Shown piece by piece: positions 17,108 through 25,565 of a DNA stretch of 44,093 nt. Source of the DNA: an uncultured Myxococcales bacterium (GTDB taxonomy: Bacteria > Myxococcota_A > Polyangia > Polyangiales > Polyangiaceae); NCBI GenBank assembly GCA_937872925.1, contig CALMUT010000309.1, forward strand, positions 1-44,093, written 5' to 3'. Position numbers and translations under genes: made by a program. Position 1 is the stretch's first letter, and every line of letters begins with the position of its first letter. Under the pieces are notes generated by a model that did no database searches, had not been told where the DNA came from, and was given only the letters and a program-made list of their open reading frames with translations.

Positions 17108-18628
17108 ATGGGGCTAAATATGAACGAAGCGACTCAGGACCGACGATCACCCCTCGCGATCATGGCGACCCGCATCGTGGAGGCGAGTCTACGGGAGGAC
17201 GCATCCGTTCAGGAGCTGGCAAAGCTCGCGGCGGCAGACCCGGCATTCGCGGTCCGTGTGCTGTCCGTGGTCAATAGTGCGGCATTTGGCGTGCCCCGAA
17301 ACCTGAGCGACGTTGCACAGGCAGCCGCAATGCTGGGCGTGCGTGGCCTGCGCAACATTGGGCTGTCCCTGGCGCTTTCGGACATGGTCCCCCTGGGCCG
17401 GGACGGCAACGAACTGCTCTCCATCTGCTTACGCCGCGCGGTCGCAGCCCGGCTGATTGCCGAAAAGCTCGGCGAGCGCTCCGGCGACGAGCACTTCACG
17501 GTCGGTCTGTTTCTGGAAGTGGGCGTGCTCGTCTACGCTCGAGACGACATCTCGAAGGCCGCGGACATCGCGCGTTTGCCCGCAGCGCACCGCGCGGTCT
17601 TCGAGCGGGTCGAGGGTTTGAGCCCCCACAACGCCTCCGGCGCGGAGATCGCCAAGGAGTTCCATCTGCCCGACGCGACCGTACAGGCCATCCGCTGCCA
17701 TCACGACAGCGCTTGCCCAGACGACTCCGTCGCCAAAGTGGCATGGCTGGCGGAACGGTTCGCAGGCGCCTTCGAAGGCGGAGACGCCGTGAGCTCCCGC
17801 GCCGAGGCTGAGCGAGCGGGCGGGAGTGTGGGACTGTCATCGCAAGCGGTTGCCGACGTGCTCACGGAGTTGCCGAAACAGGTCGTTCTCGCCGCTCAAG
17901 CATTCCAGCGGGAAGTCGGCCCGCAACCGGACCTCGACACGCTGGCGGCGGACGCCCAGCGTTCGCTATTCGAGTTGAATATCCACTACGAACGCGTGGT
18001 TCAGCGCCTAGAGCAGCTCATTGTCGAAAAGGAGACGCTGACCGCAGAGCTCGAAATCGCCAACGAGCAGCTCCAGGCCCTCGCTGCCACCGACGGCCTC
18101 ACGGGCATGCTGAACAAGCGGGCCTTCGAGGACGCCGTCGCGCGGGATCTCGCCCGTGCAGAACGCGAATCCACCTGCGTGAGCCTCATCGTCGTGGACG
18201 TCGACCACTTCAAGAAGTTCAACGATACCTACGGGCACCAGACCGGCGACGAGGTGTTGAAAGTCGTGGCCAACGTATTGAAGGGCAAAGTGCGAACCGG
18301 AGATGTTCCCGCGCGCTACGGCGGCGAAGAGTTTGTTGTGCTGCTCCCCGCGACGGATCCCGATGGCGCAGGCCTCGTTGCAGAACGCCTTCGGTGCTCC
18401 CTGGAAGCCGAGGTGGTGCAGTCTGCCCAGGGGGATCTGCGTGTGACCGCTAGTTTTGGCGTTGCGACGCTGCGACGCCCTGCACGCAAGGATGGCGCAC
18501 GGCTGTTCGCGCTCGCAGACGAGGCGCTGTACGCGGCCAAGCGCGCCGGTCGCAACCGAGTCAAACTCAACGTGCCGGACGAGGTCGACGACGTGCCCGC
18601 GGCCAGCCCCCTTGCCGCCACCGCCTGA
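17108..18628 (+). CDS. HDOD–GGDEF protein, probable diguanylate cyclase
   Basis: The 506-residue protein has an N-terminal HDOD domain (about 15-215; VQELAKLAAADPAFAVRVLS, VNSAAFGVPR). A coiled linker follows (QRLEQLIVEKETLTAELEIANE pattern, about 295-325), then a GGDEF domain. The active site is RYGGEEFVVLLP, which should make c-di-GMP from two GTP. RTGD lies five residues before GGEEF, which matches the inhibitory I-site RxxD. The metal-binding segment VVDVDHFKKFNDTYGH is intact. The start is chosen at ATG 17108 (MGLNMNEATQ). ATG 17120 and 17066 are alternatives. It diverges from the FHA–kinase operon and ends 87 bases before glgB, so a signalling role near glucan storage genes is plausible but inferred. 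Confidence 0.92.
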   Translation: MGLNMNEATQDRRSPLAIMATRIVEASLREDASVQELAKLAAADPAFAVRVLSVVNSAAFGVPRNLSDVAQAAAMLGVRGLRNIGLSLALSDMVPLGRDGNELLSICLRRAVAARLIAEKLGERSGDEHFTVGLFLEVGVLVYARDDISKAADIARLPAAHRAVFERVEGLSPHNASGAEIAKEFHLPDATVQAIRCHHDSACPDDSVAKVAWLAERFAGAFEGGDAVSSRAEAERAGGSVGLSSQAVADVLTELPKQVVLAAQAFQREVGPQPDLDTLAADAQRSLFELNIHYERVVQRLEQLIVEKETLTAELEIANEQLQALAATDGLTGMLNKRAFEDAVARDLARAERESTCVSLIVVDVDHFKKFNDTYGHQTGDEVLKVVANVLKGKVRTGDVPARYGGEEFVVLLPATDPDGAGLVAERLRCSLEAEVVQSAQGDLRVTASFGVATLRRPARKDGARLFALADEALYAAKRAGRNRVKLNVPDEVDDVPAASPLAATA

Positions 18629-18715
18629 GCATCCCAAGTCCGCAAAACTGCCGGCGTTTCCTCATCTCGAATCCCTGGTGGACACGCGCCGCGCAGCCGC
18701 TATCTTCGCGGCTGT

Positions 18716-20929
18716 ATGAGCGAACTAAAGAGCCGCGTCGAACCTGAGATGTGCGGCGACGCAGACGCCCGAGCCCGCCTGGGGCGCGGCGAACTGCACG
18801 ATCCCCACGGGCTACTCGGCGCCCACACGTACCAGAGCGCCACCGCACGCGGCGTGGTCGTGCGTGCATTTCATCCCGACGCAAGCGAAGCACACTGCAT
18901 CGTCGCCGATGCGGCGCACCCGATGCACGCGGCCGGCAAAGGGCTGTTCGTCGCGTTCTTCCAGGGCGCTGCGTTGCCCCTGGCCCACTCCATCCGCTTT
19001 TCATTTGCCGATGGGCATACCTGGCAATGCGCCGATCGCTATGGGCTCCCCCCAAGCATGGGCGATGTGGATTTGCACCTCTTTGGTGAGGGAAATCACC
19101 GACAGTTGTGGCGCTTCATGGGTGCCAACGTCACACAAATCGGCGGCGTCAAAGGCACGGCCTTCACGGTCTGGGCGCCCAGCGCCAAGGGAGTGAGTGT
19201 GGTCGGTGACTTCAACAGCTGGGACGGGCGCCTGCATCCCATGCGCTCCCTCGGTGCATCGGGAGTTTGGGAGTTGTTCATCCCGGAAGTGAGCGCCGGC
19301 GACAGCTACAAATTTGAGATCCGGGCGCAGTCCGGCGCGGTCCTGCAGAAGACCGACCCCTACGCCAAGCAGATGGAGAACCCGCCAAAGACGGCAAGCA
19401 TCGTATCGGCCTCGGAGGACAAGTGGGGGGACGCAGACTGGTTGGCGCGGCGCCGCAGCCTGGACCCGCGGAAGGAGCCGATGACGACCTACGAGATCCA
19501 TACTGGCTCGTGGCGACGGATGCCGAGCGACGGCAATCGCTCCTTGCACTACCGCGAGCTGGCGACCCAACTGGTCGAACACGTGCAGGCGCTGGGATGC
19601 ACCCACGTCGAGCTCATGCCCATGGCGGAACATCCGTTTTTCGGTTCCTGGGGCTATCAGGTCAGTGGCTTCTTCGCTCCCACCGCACGCTACGGCAGCG
19701 CTGACGATTTTCGCTTCTTTGTCGACACGCTGCACCAAGCGGGCATCGGCGTGATCTTGGACTGGGTGCCCGCGCACTTTCCCAAAGACGCTTTTGCCCT
19801 GGCGCAGTTTGACGGCTCGTGTTTGTACGAACACGCCGATCCGCGCCGCGGGGAGCACCCGGATTGGGGCACGTTGATCTTCAACTATGGGCGCAACGAA
19901 GTACGCGCGTTCTTAGTCGCAAACGCGCTGTACTGGCTCAAGGAGTTCCACATTGACGCGCTTCGCGTCGATGCCGTGGCCTCAATGCTGTACCTGGACT
20001 ACAGCCGAGAAGAGGGCCAGTGGCTACCCAATGAATATGGGGGCCGCGAGAACATCGAGGCCATCGAGCTAATCAAAGCGGTCAACCACATCGTGAGCGA
20101 GGAGGTGCCCGGCGCGTTCACCATCGCCGAGGAGTCCACGTCTTGGGGTGGCGTCACCAAGCCTGCCGTGGAAGGCGGGCTTGGTTTCACCTTCAAGTGG
20201 AATATGGGGTGGATGCACGACACCCTGAAGTACTTCGAAAAGGAGCCCGTTCACCGCAAGCATCACCAAGACCAGCTCACGTTCTCGATGATCTACGAGT
20301 ACCACGAGCGCTTCGTGAACTCGCTCTCCCACGACGAGGTCGTGCACGGCAAGGGCTCCCTCTTCTCCAAGATGCCCGGCGACAAATGGCAGAAGCTGGC
20401 GAACCTGCGCACGCTGGCGGCGTATCAGTACACGCGGCCGGGGAAACAGCTGATCTTCATGGGTCAAGAGCTGGCCCAAGAAACCGAGTGGAACCACGAC
20501 GGCGCCCTCGACTGGCATCTGCTCTCGGATCCTGATCGCCAAAAATACTTCGAGTTCATGAAGTCCCTGGGCCACGCGTATAAGGCAACCCCGGCCCTGT
20601 GGCGCGATGATCCAGACCCAACCAGCTTCGAGTGGATCGACGCGGCAGACTCCGAAAACTCCGTGATGTCGTATCTGCGCCGCGCGGGCGAAGACGTGGC
20701 CGTCGTCGTGCTGAATCTCACTCCGGTGCCCCGGGACCACTACCGTATCGGCGCGCCCCAGGCCGGCGCGTATCGCGTGCTAGTCAACACGGACGCAACG
20801 GAGTGGGGCGGCAGCGGCTACTACCCCGTCAGCGAGGTTTCAGCCACAGAGACGCCGCAACACGGCCGCGCGCATAGCGTCGAGCTTTCACTGCCCCCGC
20901 TGTCTGCCCTCGTGCTCGTGCCGCGCTGA
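18716..20929 (+). CDS. glgB: 1,4-alpha-glucan branching enzyme GlgB
   Basis: GlgB creates alpha-1,6 branches by moving a cut alpha-1,4 chain. The 737-residue length includes two N-terminal beta-sandwich domains: one starting near GRGELHDPHGLLGAH, and CBM48 around GTAFTVWAPSAKGVSVVGDF. Then comes the GH13 barrel. Catalytic residues are D419 (ALRVDAVASMLYLDYSR), E472 (TIAEEST) and D540 (NSLSHDEVVHGKGS). ELMPMAEHPFFGSWGYQ is diagnostic. The ATG at 18716 begins MSELKSRVEPEM. It is the fourth member of the GlgE-pathway set in the window and is convergent with ugd, 24 bases away. Confidence 0.97.
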   Translation: MSELKSRVEPEMCGDADARARLGRGELHDPHGLLGAHTYQSATARGVVVRAFHPDASEAHCIVADAAHPMHAAGKGLFVAFFQGAALPLAHSIRFSFADGHTWQCADRYGLPPSMGDVDLHLFGEGNHRQLWRFMGANVTQIGGVKGTAFTVWAPSAKGVSVVGDFNSWDGRLHPMRSLGASGVWELFIPEVSAGDSYKFEIRAQSGAVLQKTDPYAKQMENPPKTASIVSASEDKWGDADWLARRRSLDPRKEPMTTYEIHTGSWRRMPSDGNRSLHYRELATQLVEHVQALGCTHVELMPMAEHPFFGSWGYQVSGFFAPTARYGSADDFRFFVDTLHQAGIGVILDWVPAHFPKDAFALAQFDGSCLYEHADPRRGEHPDWGTLIFNYGRNEVRAFLVANALYWLKEFHIDALRVDAVASMLYLDYSREEGQWLPNEYGGRENIEAIELIKAVNHIVSEEVPGAFTIAEESTSWGGVTKPAVEGGLGFTFKWNMGWMHDTLKYFEKEPVHRKHHQDQLTFSMIYEYHERFVNSLSHDEVVHGKGSLFSKMPGDKWQKLANLRTLAAYQYTRPGKQLIFMGQELAQETEWNHDGALDWHLLSDPDRQKYFEFMKSLGHAYKATPALWRDDPDPTSFEWIDAADSENSVMSYLRRAGEDVAVVVLNLTPVPRDHYRIGAPQAGAYRVLVNTDATEWGGSGYYPVSEVSATETPQHGRAHSVELSLPPLSALVLVPR

Positions 20930-20953
20930 GCGCGTTATCCCCAGCCCCTAGCG

Positions 20954-22273
20954 TCAGCCCCGCGCGGGTCGACCCATGCCGCGATACGCCAGGCCCGCTT
21001 CGGCAACGGATTCGGGTACCAGCACATTGCGCCCGTCGAAAACATGACGGCCGCGCATGAGTTTGGCAACGCGGGTGAAGTCTGGCGCGCGGAAGTGGTT
21101 CCACTCCGTCGCAAGTACGACGGCGTCGGCGCCCCGACACGTCTCGTACAGGTCGTCGAACATCTCAACGCCCTGGGTCACTTCGTGCTCCTTCAGCCAC
21201 ACGGCCGCGGTCTCTTGCGCCTGTGGGTCTGTACAGCGAATCGTCGCTCCGTTCTGCACTAGCTCTGCGATCAGGCGCAGCGCCGCGGCTTCGCGCACGT
21301 CATCGGTCTTCGGCTTGAACGCCAAGCCCCAAACCGCAATCACTTTGCCCTTCACGTCCCCCAAATCCTGCTGCATGCGCTTGAGCAACGTCTGTACCGG
21401 CACGTCGTTCGCGGCGCGGGCGGCGTCCGCGACGCTGACCGGCACGCCCAGCTCGGCGGCGGTATGCACCAGCGCACGCAAGTCCTTCGGGAAGCAGCTG
21501 CCGCCGAAGCCCAGGCCCGGGTAGAGGAACTGGAGCCCAATGCGCTCGTCTGCGCCTACGGCAAGGCGCACGTGTTCGACGTCGGCACCCACCACGTCGC
21601 ATAGATGCGCGATCTCGTTCATGAAGGAGATCTTCGTCGCGAGTAGTGCGTTGGCGGCGTATTTGACGATCTCCGCGCTGGCCGGCGCCATGCGATGCAA
21701 GCGATTGCTCTGGCGGTTGAAGGGCGCGTATAGCCGCTGCATGATTTCAAAAGCGGCTTCGTGGTCGGCACCTACCACGATGCGATCTGGCTTGAGAAAG
21801 TCGTTGACGGCGTCGCCTTCCTTCAGGAACTCCGGGTTGCTCACGACACTGATGCGATGCTTGGAAAGCCCCTGCACGACCTCGCACACTTTTTTGTTGG
21901 TGCCCACGGGCACCGTGCTCTTGAGCACCAGCGCCAAGTCGTTTTCGGCCAACGTCGCGACGTCTTTCGCGACCTTGAGCACGTGCTGCAGATCCGCCGA
22001 CCCGTCTTCGTTGGGAGGCGTTCCCACGGCGATGAACACCACCGAACGGTCACGAATGGATTCCTTCAGATCTGAGCTGAACTTCAGGCGATCCGGATGG
22101 TTGCGCTTGACCAGGTCGTCCAGCCGCGGCTCGAAGAATGGCACGTCGCCGACTCGGAGCTTCTCCAGCTTTTTCTCGTCCACATCCACGCACACCACGT
22201 CGACGCCCACGTCCGCGAAACACGCGCCAGCGACCAACCCGACATAGCCGGAGCCCACAACTGCGATACGCAT
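20954..22273 (-). CDS. ugd: UDP-glucose 6-dehydrogenase
   Basis: The enzyme oxidises UDP-glucose to UDP-glucuronate with two NAD+. The 439-residue protein starts with the Rossmann motif MRIAVVGSGYVGLVAGACFAD. Catalytic C260 lies in GLGFGGSCFPKDLRAL. AVGTPPNEDGSADLQHV and the C-terminal VWGLAFKPKTDDVREA are family hallmarks. The start is ATG 22273. It is third in a leftward row after the L,D-transpeptidase and the Pro-rich protein (54-base gap). The product supplies uronic acid for exopolysaccharide or envelope glycans, which fits the many envelope genes nearby. Confidence 0.96.
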   Translation of the reverse strand: MRIAVVGSGYVGLVAGACFADVGVDVVCVDVDEKKLEKLRVGDVPFFEPRLDDLVKRNHPDRLKFSSDLKESIRDRSVVFIAVGTPPNEDGSADLQHVLKVAKDVATLAENDLALVLKSTVPVGTNKKVCEVVQGLSKHRISVVSNPEFLKEGDAVNDFLKPDRIVVGADHEAAFEIMQRLYAPFNRQSNRLHRMAPASAEIVKYAANALLATKISFMNEIAHLCDVVGADVEHVRLAVGADERIGLQFLYPGLGFGGSCFPKDLRALVHTAAELGVPVSVADAARAANDVPVQTLLKRMQQDLGDVKGKVIAVWGLAFKPKTDDVREAAALRLIAELVQNGATIRCTDPQAQETAAVWLKEHEVTQGVEMFDDLYETCRGADAVVLATEWNHFRAPDFTRVAKLMRGRHVFDGRNVLVPESVAEAGLAYRGMGRPARG

Positions 22274-22327
22274 GGCAGGGGCTTAACCGCAGATACGGGC
22301 TGCGTCGAGACGGATTGTGGCGACGAA

Positions 22328-22714
22328 CTATTTGTTGAAGTCCAGGCAGATGCGCGGCTTCGTTTTCGGCTGCGGATTGGGCGCAGGAACCGAGAGGCAG
22401 ACCTGTGGCGGGGGCAGCGGCGGTGACAAACACACGGAGGGCGGGTGTTCAGGTGGGATCTCCGGCGGCGAATGTCCGGCGTCTTCGCCCCCGGGTCCTT
22501 CGCCGACTTCAGTGACCAAGGCGCCACCGTCTGTCTCCTCAGTACTGACCGCGGCCGCGTCTGCTTCCGGCACGTGGGCCGTGGCAATCGGCGGCGTGAT
22601 CGGAGCCTCTTTCTTGGCGCAGCCTTCCGCTGCGGGCACCACCACGCCGGCACTGGCCAGTGCCGCAGCGACGAAGCGCGCGCGGCGTTTCAGGATCGCG
22701 TCTCGGTCGGTCAC
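22328..22714 (-). CDS. Small Pro-rich secreted protein with repeated Val/Ile-Cys-Leu motifs
   Basis: This 128-residue protein has an N-terminal export signal (KRRARFVAAALASAGVVVPA, with twin Arg and a possible lipobox ending AAEGC). A low-complexity acidic middle follows. The Pro-rich tail carries three spaced motifs: PSVCLSPP, PQVCLSVP and PRICLDFNK at the very end. The three Cys-Leu units are evenly spaced by 13-17 residues. I do not recognise the family. The ATG 22714 lies 15 bases after the stop of the L,D-transpeptidase, so co-expression is likely. Possibilities are a wall-associated structural protein or a modified peptide precursor. Neither is proven. Confidence 0.7.
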   Translation of the reverse strand: MTDRDAILKRRARFVAAALASAGVVVPAAEGCAKKEAPITPPIATAHVPEADAAAVSTEETDGGALVTEVGEGPGGEDAGHSPPEIPPEHPPSVCLSPPLPPPQVCLSVPAPNPQPKTKPRICLDFNK

Positions 22715-22729
22715 CGCCCGGATCCTACT

Positions 22730-24322
22730 TCATCCCTCAACCAGCACGAAGGTCTTCGCGCCCATACCGTAGGCCTGAACACTGCCCCAGCCCACGGGGA
22801 GTTCCGGCTCGATCCACTCGAATACGCGTTTGGCGTCTAGCGGCGAAAGATTCACGCAGCCGCCGCTCTTGCGTTCGCCGAAGTCCGAGTGCCAGTACGC
22901 CGCGTGGATGGCGTAGGGACGTTTGAAGTACGTGGTCCAGGGCACGTCGGCGATCCAGCTGCGCTTGGGGTCACCGCTCTCGGTGGTCATGGTGCTGACG
23001 TGATGTTTGCTTTCGACCCAGTAGCGACCGTAGGGCGTTGCGTCTTCTTTGCCGGGAGACATCAAGGTCGCGAACACAGGCTCGGCGCCGTCATACAGCA
23101 CCAGCGTGCCCCGGTTTACTCGGATGTGGATCCAGCGTTTGCCTTTCGCTTCCCAGGGTGGCTTTTTCTTTTCGATCAAACGCGCGCTGGACTTTTCGAT
23201 GTACAAGCCGCCATCGCGGGTCTCGTAGAAGCGCTTGCCGGCGTGCTTTTCCATGGTGCCGGTCAGCCCGACCCAACCTTGATGCGGCCAGGTGGCGTCG
23301 CTCTTCTCGAAGCCCGTTTCCGTCTTGCGCCACTTGGGCTGCGCGCCTGGGCGCATATACGCGATGGGCAGACGCGCGCCGTCGCTCAGCTCCGTCCCGG
23401 AAAAATCCGAAACCGCAAAGCGCTTCAGTCCTTCAGCGGGAACGACGCTCATGTCCGTGGTCAGCACCCAGGTGCGGCCATGGGCCTCGAACGCGCGGGT
23501 GTACGCCAGCATCACGCCCTTCGGCGCCATCTTCTTGTAGATCCCCTTTGCAGGCCCCCAGGGCATGGGCGTGCGCCCGCCCCGTTGTAAGAAGTCCGGC
23601 ACGGGACCGTTGGCGACAATGGGTGCATCTTGCGCCAGCTCGTCGTGCCCGGCGTTCCAGCCGCGCATCTTTGCGATGTCCCGCATGCCGATCTTCCAAA
23701 CAAACTCCGCTTCCGGCACCGGCGCCGTCAACATCGGCGCGCCCACGCTCATTGCATAGTGGTAGGGCACCGGACCTGGCGCCGGAGTCGTCCAGCGTCC
23801 GGCGCGCATCCAGTCCGAGTCCATGTCCAAGGTGGAGCGGCCGCCGACACACACCACTCCGAGCTTCACCTGCACAAACTCCGAGCACTTGCCCTGGCCC
23901 GGCAAAGGATCCGCGCTCAGTAGCGGCAAGCTCGAGCCTTCGCGAATGCTGCCAAGCGGCAACGCGCCGGAGCGAGGCACGGGTTGGATCCACGTGCCCC
24001 AGGTGCGGCTGCCAACGCGACCATGCGGCGATGCTTCCGGCGCCGGTGGGTACCCCGCGCCAAAGAACTCCGCCAGAGCCGCTTCCATTTGAGCCGCGCT
24101 CGGCGGGCCTGGGATCTCGGAGCGCTGATACGCCGCACGCGCGGCGCTCCCGGGGTGGGTGTTGGTCCTCGGGTCACCGTCTGCAGCAGTCGCTGGGACT
24201 CCGCGCGCCTGCTGCGCGGGTGCACGCGCGGCGCGCTCTGCGCACGCAGGCAGCAGCGCAGCACCCACGCCGCTCACAGCGAGCAGCGCGGCAATCGGAT
24301 TCGGAAGTCGCACGGCGCGCAT
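22730..24322 (-). CDS. L,D-transpeptidase (YkuD-type) lipoprotein
   Basis: The start at ATG 24322 gives 530 residues with a type II signal peptide (MRAVRLPNPIAALLAVSGV...LLPAC). Frame open to 24478 is rejected because the signal would be internal. The C-terminal YkuD domain has the conserved His in HAAYWHSDFG and the nucleophile C489 in KSGGCVNLSPLDAKRVFEW. It should therefore cross-link peptidoglycan at meso-DAP or attach proteins to it. The active-site motif reads SGGC where most members have SHGC, a variant. A large central region of about 300 residues (PVPEAEFVWKIGMRDIAKMRG and others) is characteristic of the big myxobacterial forms. It leads the row with the Cys-Leu protein and ugd. Confidence 0.88.
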   Translation of the reverse strand: MRAVRLPNPIAALLAVSGVGAALLPACAERAARAPAQQARGVPATAADGDPRTNTHPGSAARAAYQRSEIPGPPSAAQMEAALAEFFGAGYPPAPEASPHGRVGSRTWGTWIQPVPRSGALPLGSIREGSSLPLLSADPLPGQGKCSEFVQVKLGVVCVGGRSTLDMDSDWMRAGRWTTPAPGPVPYHYAMSVGAPMLTAPVPEAEFVWKIGMRDIAKMRGWNAGHDELAQDAPIVANGPVPDFLQRGGRTPMPWGPAKGIYKKMAPKGVMLAYTRAFEAHGRTWVLTTDMSVVPAEGLKRFAVSDFSGTELSDGARLPIAYMRPGAQPKWRKTETGFEKSDATWPHQGWVGLTGTMEKHAGKRFYETRDGGLYIEKSSARLIEKKKPPWEAKGKRWIHIRVNRGTLVLYDGAEPVFATLMSPGKEDATPYGRYWVESKHHVSTMTTESGDPKRSWIADVPWTTYFKRPYAIHAAYWHSDFGERKSGGCVNLSPLDAKRVFEWIEPELPVGWGSVQAYGMGAKTFVLVEG

Positions 24323-24497
24323 TGTCCCGTGCCGAGCACGCCTGCGGCAAATACGGGCGGCAAATGGGCGGATCCGTTTTCCGCGCCCATGCCCTGCGCT
24401 CCGTGCCAGGACGCTCGCGTCCATCCGCCCTAGCCCCACGCGCCCCTGCTCCCCGCGGCCCAAGACACTCGAAATCATTGACTTTTGCCGACTGCGG

Positions 24498-24527
24498 TTG
24501 ACTGGCGTCTAATTGTTGTCTTAGACA
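24498..24527 (+). promoter_or_regulatory. AT-rich promoter candidate in a divergent region
   Basis: TTGACT (24498-24503) followed after 17-18 bases by TTAGACA lies in a distinctly AT-rich patch (24475-24545) in the 259-base gap between the leftward transpeptidase gene and the rightward epimerase-like gene. The -35 is good and the -10 is weak. I see no gene in the gap. Confidence 0.25.
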
Positions 24528-24581
24528 TAGATTGTGCAAAACGATGCTCACGGCCCGAAGATAGAACCGCACCCACCCAAC

Positions 24582-25565
24582 ATGCCTGAAGCCACACGCG
24601 TACTACTCACCGGCGCCACGGGATTCGTCGGGCGTCACCTGTACCCGGAGTTGGTGCGTGCGGGCTTCGACGTCGTCTGTGCCAGCCGCGACCCGGAGTC
24701 GGCGGGCCGACGCTTTCCGGATCGCGTCTTCCGTCGCTTGGACGTGGCGGATCCGGAGTCCGTGCACGCGGCCCTACAAGGCTGCGACGCCGCCATCTAC
24801 CTGGTACACGCCATGGGAGACGGCGGAGACTACGAGGCCGCGGAACGGGAAGCGGCCACGGCGTTCCGTCAGGTGGCGGAGCAACGCGGCGTGCGCCGCA
24901 TCGTGTACCTCGGTGGCATCCGCCCGAGTGGCAAGATCTCGAAACACCTGCGCAGCCGACTTGGCACGGGTGAGGCGCTGCGAGGTGGCGCTGTGTCCAC
25001 CATCGAGCTGCAGGCCACGATGATTGTCGGAGCGGGCAGCGAGAGCTGGCGGATCGTGCGGGATCTCTCCGCACGGCTGCCGCTGATGCTACTGCCGAAG
25101 TGGCTGGACAGCCGATCGCAGCCCATTGCCATCCGCGACGTCGTGGCAGCGATCGTACATGCCGTGTCCTTGCAAGACGCTGGTAGTGGCATCTTCGAGT
25201 TGCCCGGTCCGGAGATCTTGTCCGCGAAAGAGATCCTACGGCGCACCGCAGAACTGCGCGGCATCCGACCGTTGATGCTGGGGGTTCCGGTAGTGACGCC
25301 GCGACTGTCCAGCTACTGGATCCGCCTGGTGACCCGCGCCAACCGTCACATCGCCGAAGAGCTGGTGCAGGGACTGACGGGCGACTTGGTCGCGGACGGG
25401 CACGGCTTTTGGCAACGCATGCCGGAGCATCAGCTGCTTTCGTTCACGGATTCGGCGCGAGAGGCCCTGGTAGAAGAGGACCGCAGCCTGAAGCAGGGGA
25501 CCCTCGCCGCGGAGTCCTGGATCCGCAGCCTTGCGCCGCGGAGCGCCCCGCGTCCAGCCGGCTGA
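24582..25565 (+). CDS. NAD(P)-binding epimerase-like SDR protein (NmrA/atypical SDR)
   Basis: The 327-residue protein starts at ATG 24582. A GTG at 24534 is possible but adds unconserved residues. It opens with the Rossmann motif RVLLTGATGFVGRHLYPELV. The region AIYLVHAMGDGGDYEAAEREAA and the sequence RRIVYLGGI follow the pattern of atypical SDRs of the NAD(P)H-binding family. The classical Tyr-x3-Lys is not obvious: Gly-Gly-Ile-Arg-Pro-Ser-Gly-Lys sits where it should be. A real oxidoreductase activity is therefore uncertain. The stop overlaps the start of the next gene by one base (TGATG), so the two are translationally coupled. Confidence 0.85.
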   Translation: MPEATRVLLTGATGFVGRHLYPELVRAGFDVVCASRDPESAGRRFPDRVFRRLDVADPESVHAALQGCDAAIYLVHAMGDGGDYEAAEREAATAFRQVAEQRGVRRIVYLGGIRPSGKISKHLRSRLGTGEALRGGAVSTIELQATMIVGAGSESWRIVRDLSARLPLMLLPKWLDSRSQPIAIRDVVAAIVHAVSLQDAGSGIFELPGPEILSAKEILRRTAELRGIRPLMLGVPVVTPRLSSYWIRLVTRANRHIAEELVQGLTGDLVADGHGFWQRMPEHQLLSFTDSAREALVEEDRSLKQGTLAAESWIRSLAPRSAPRPAG

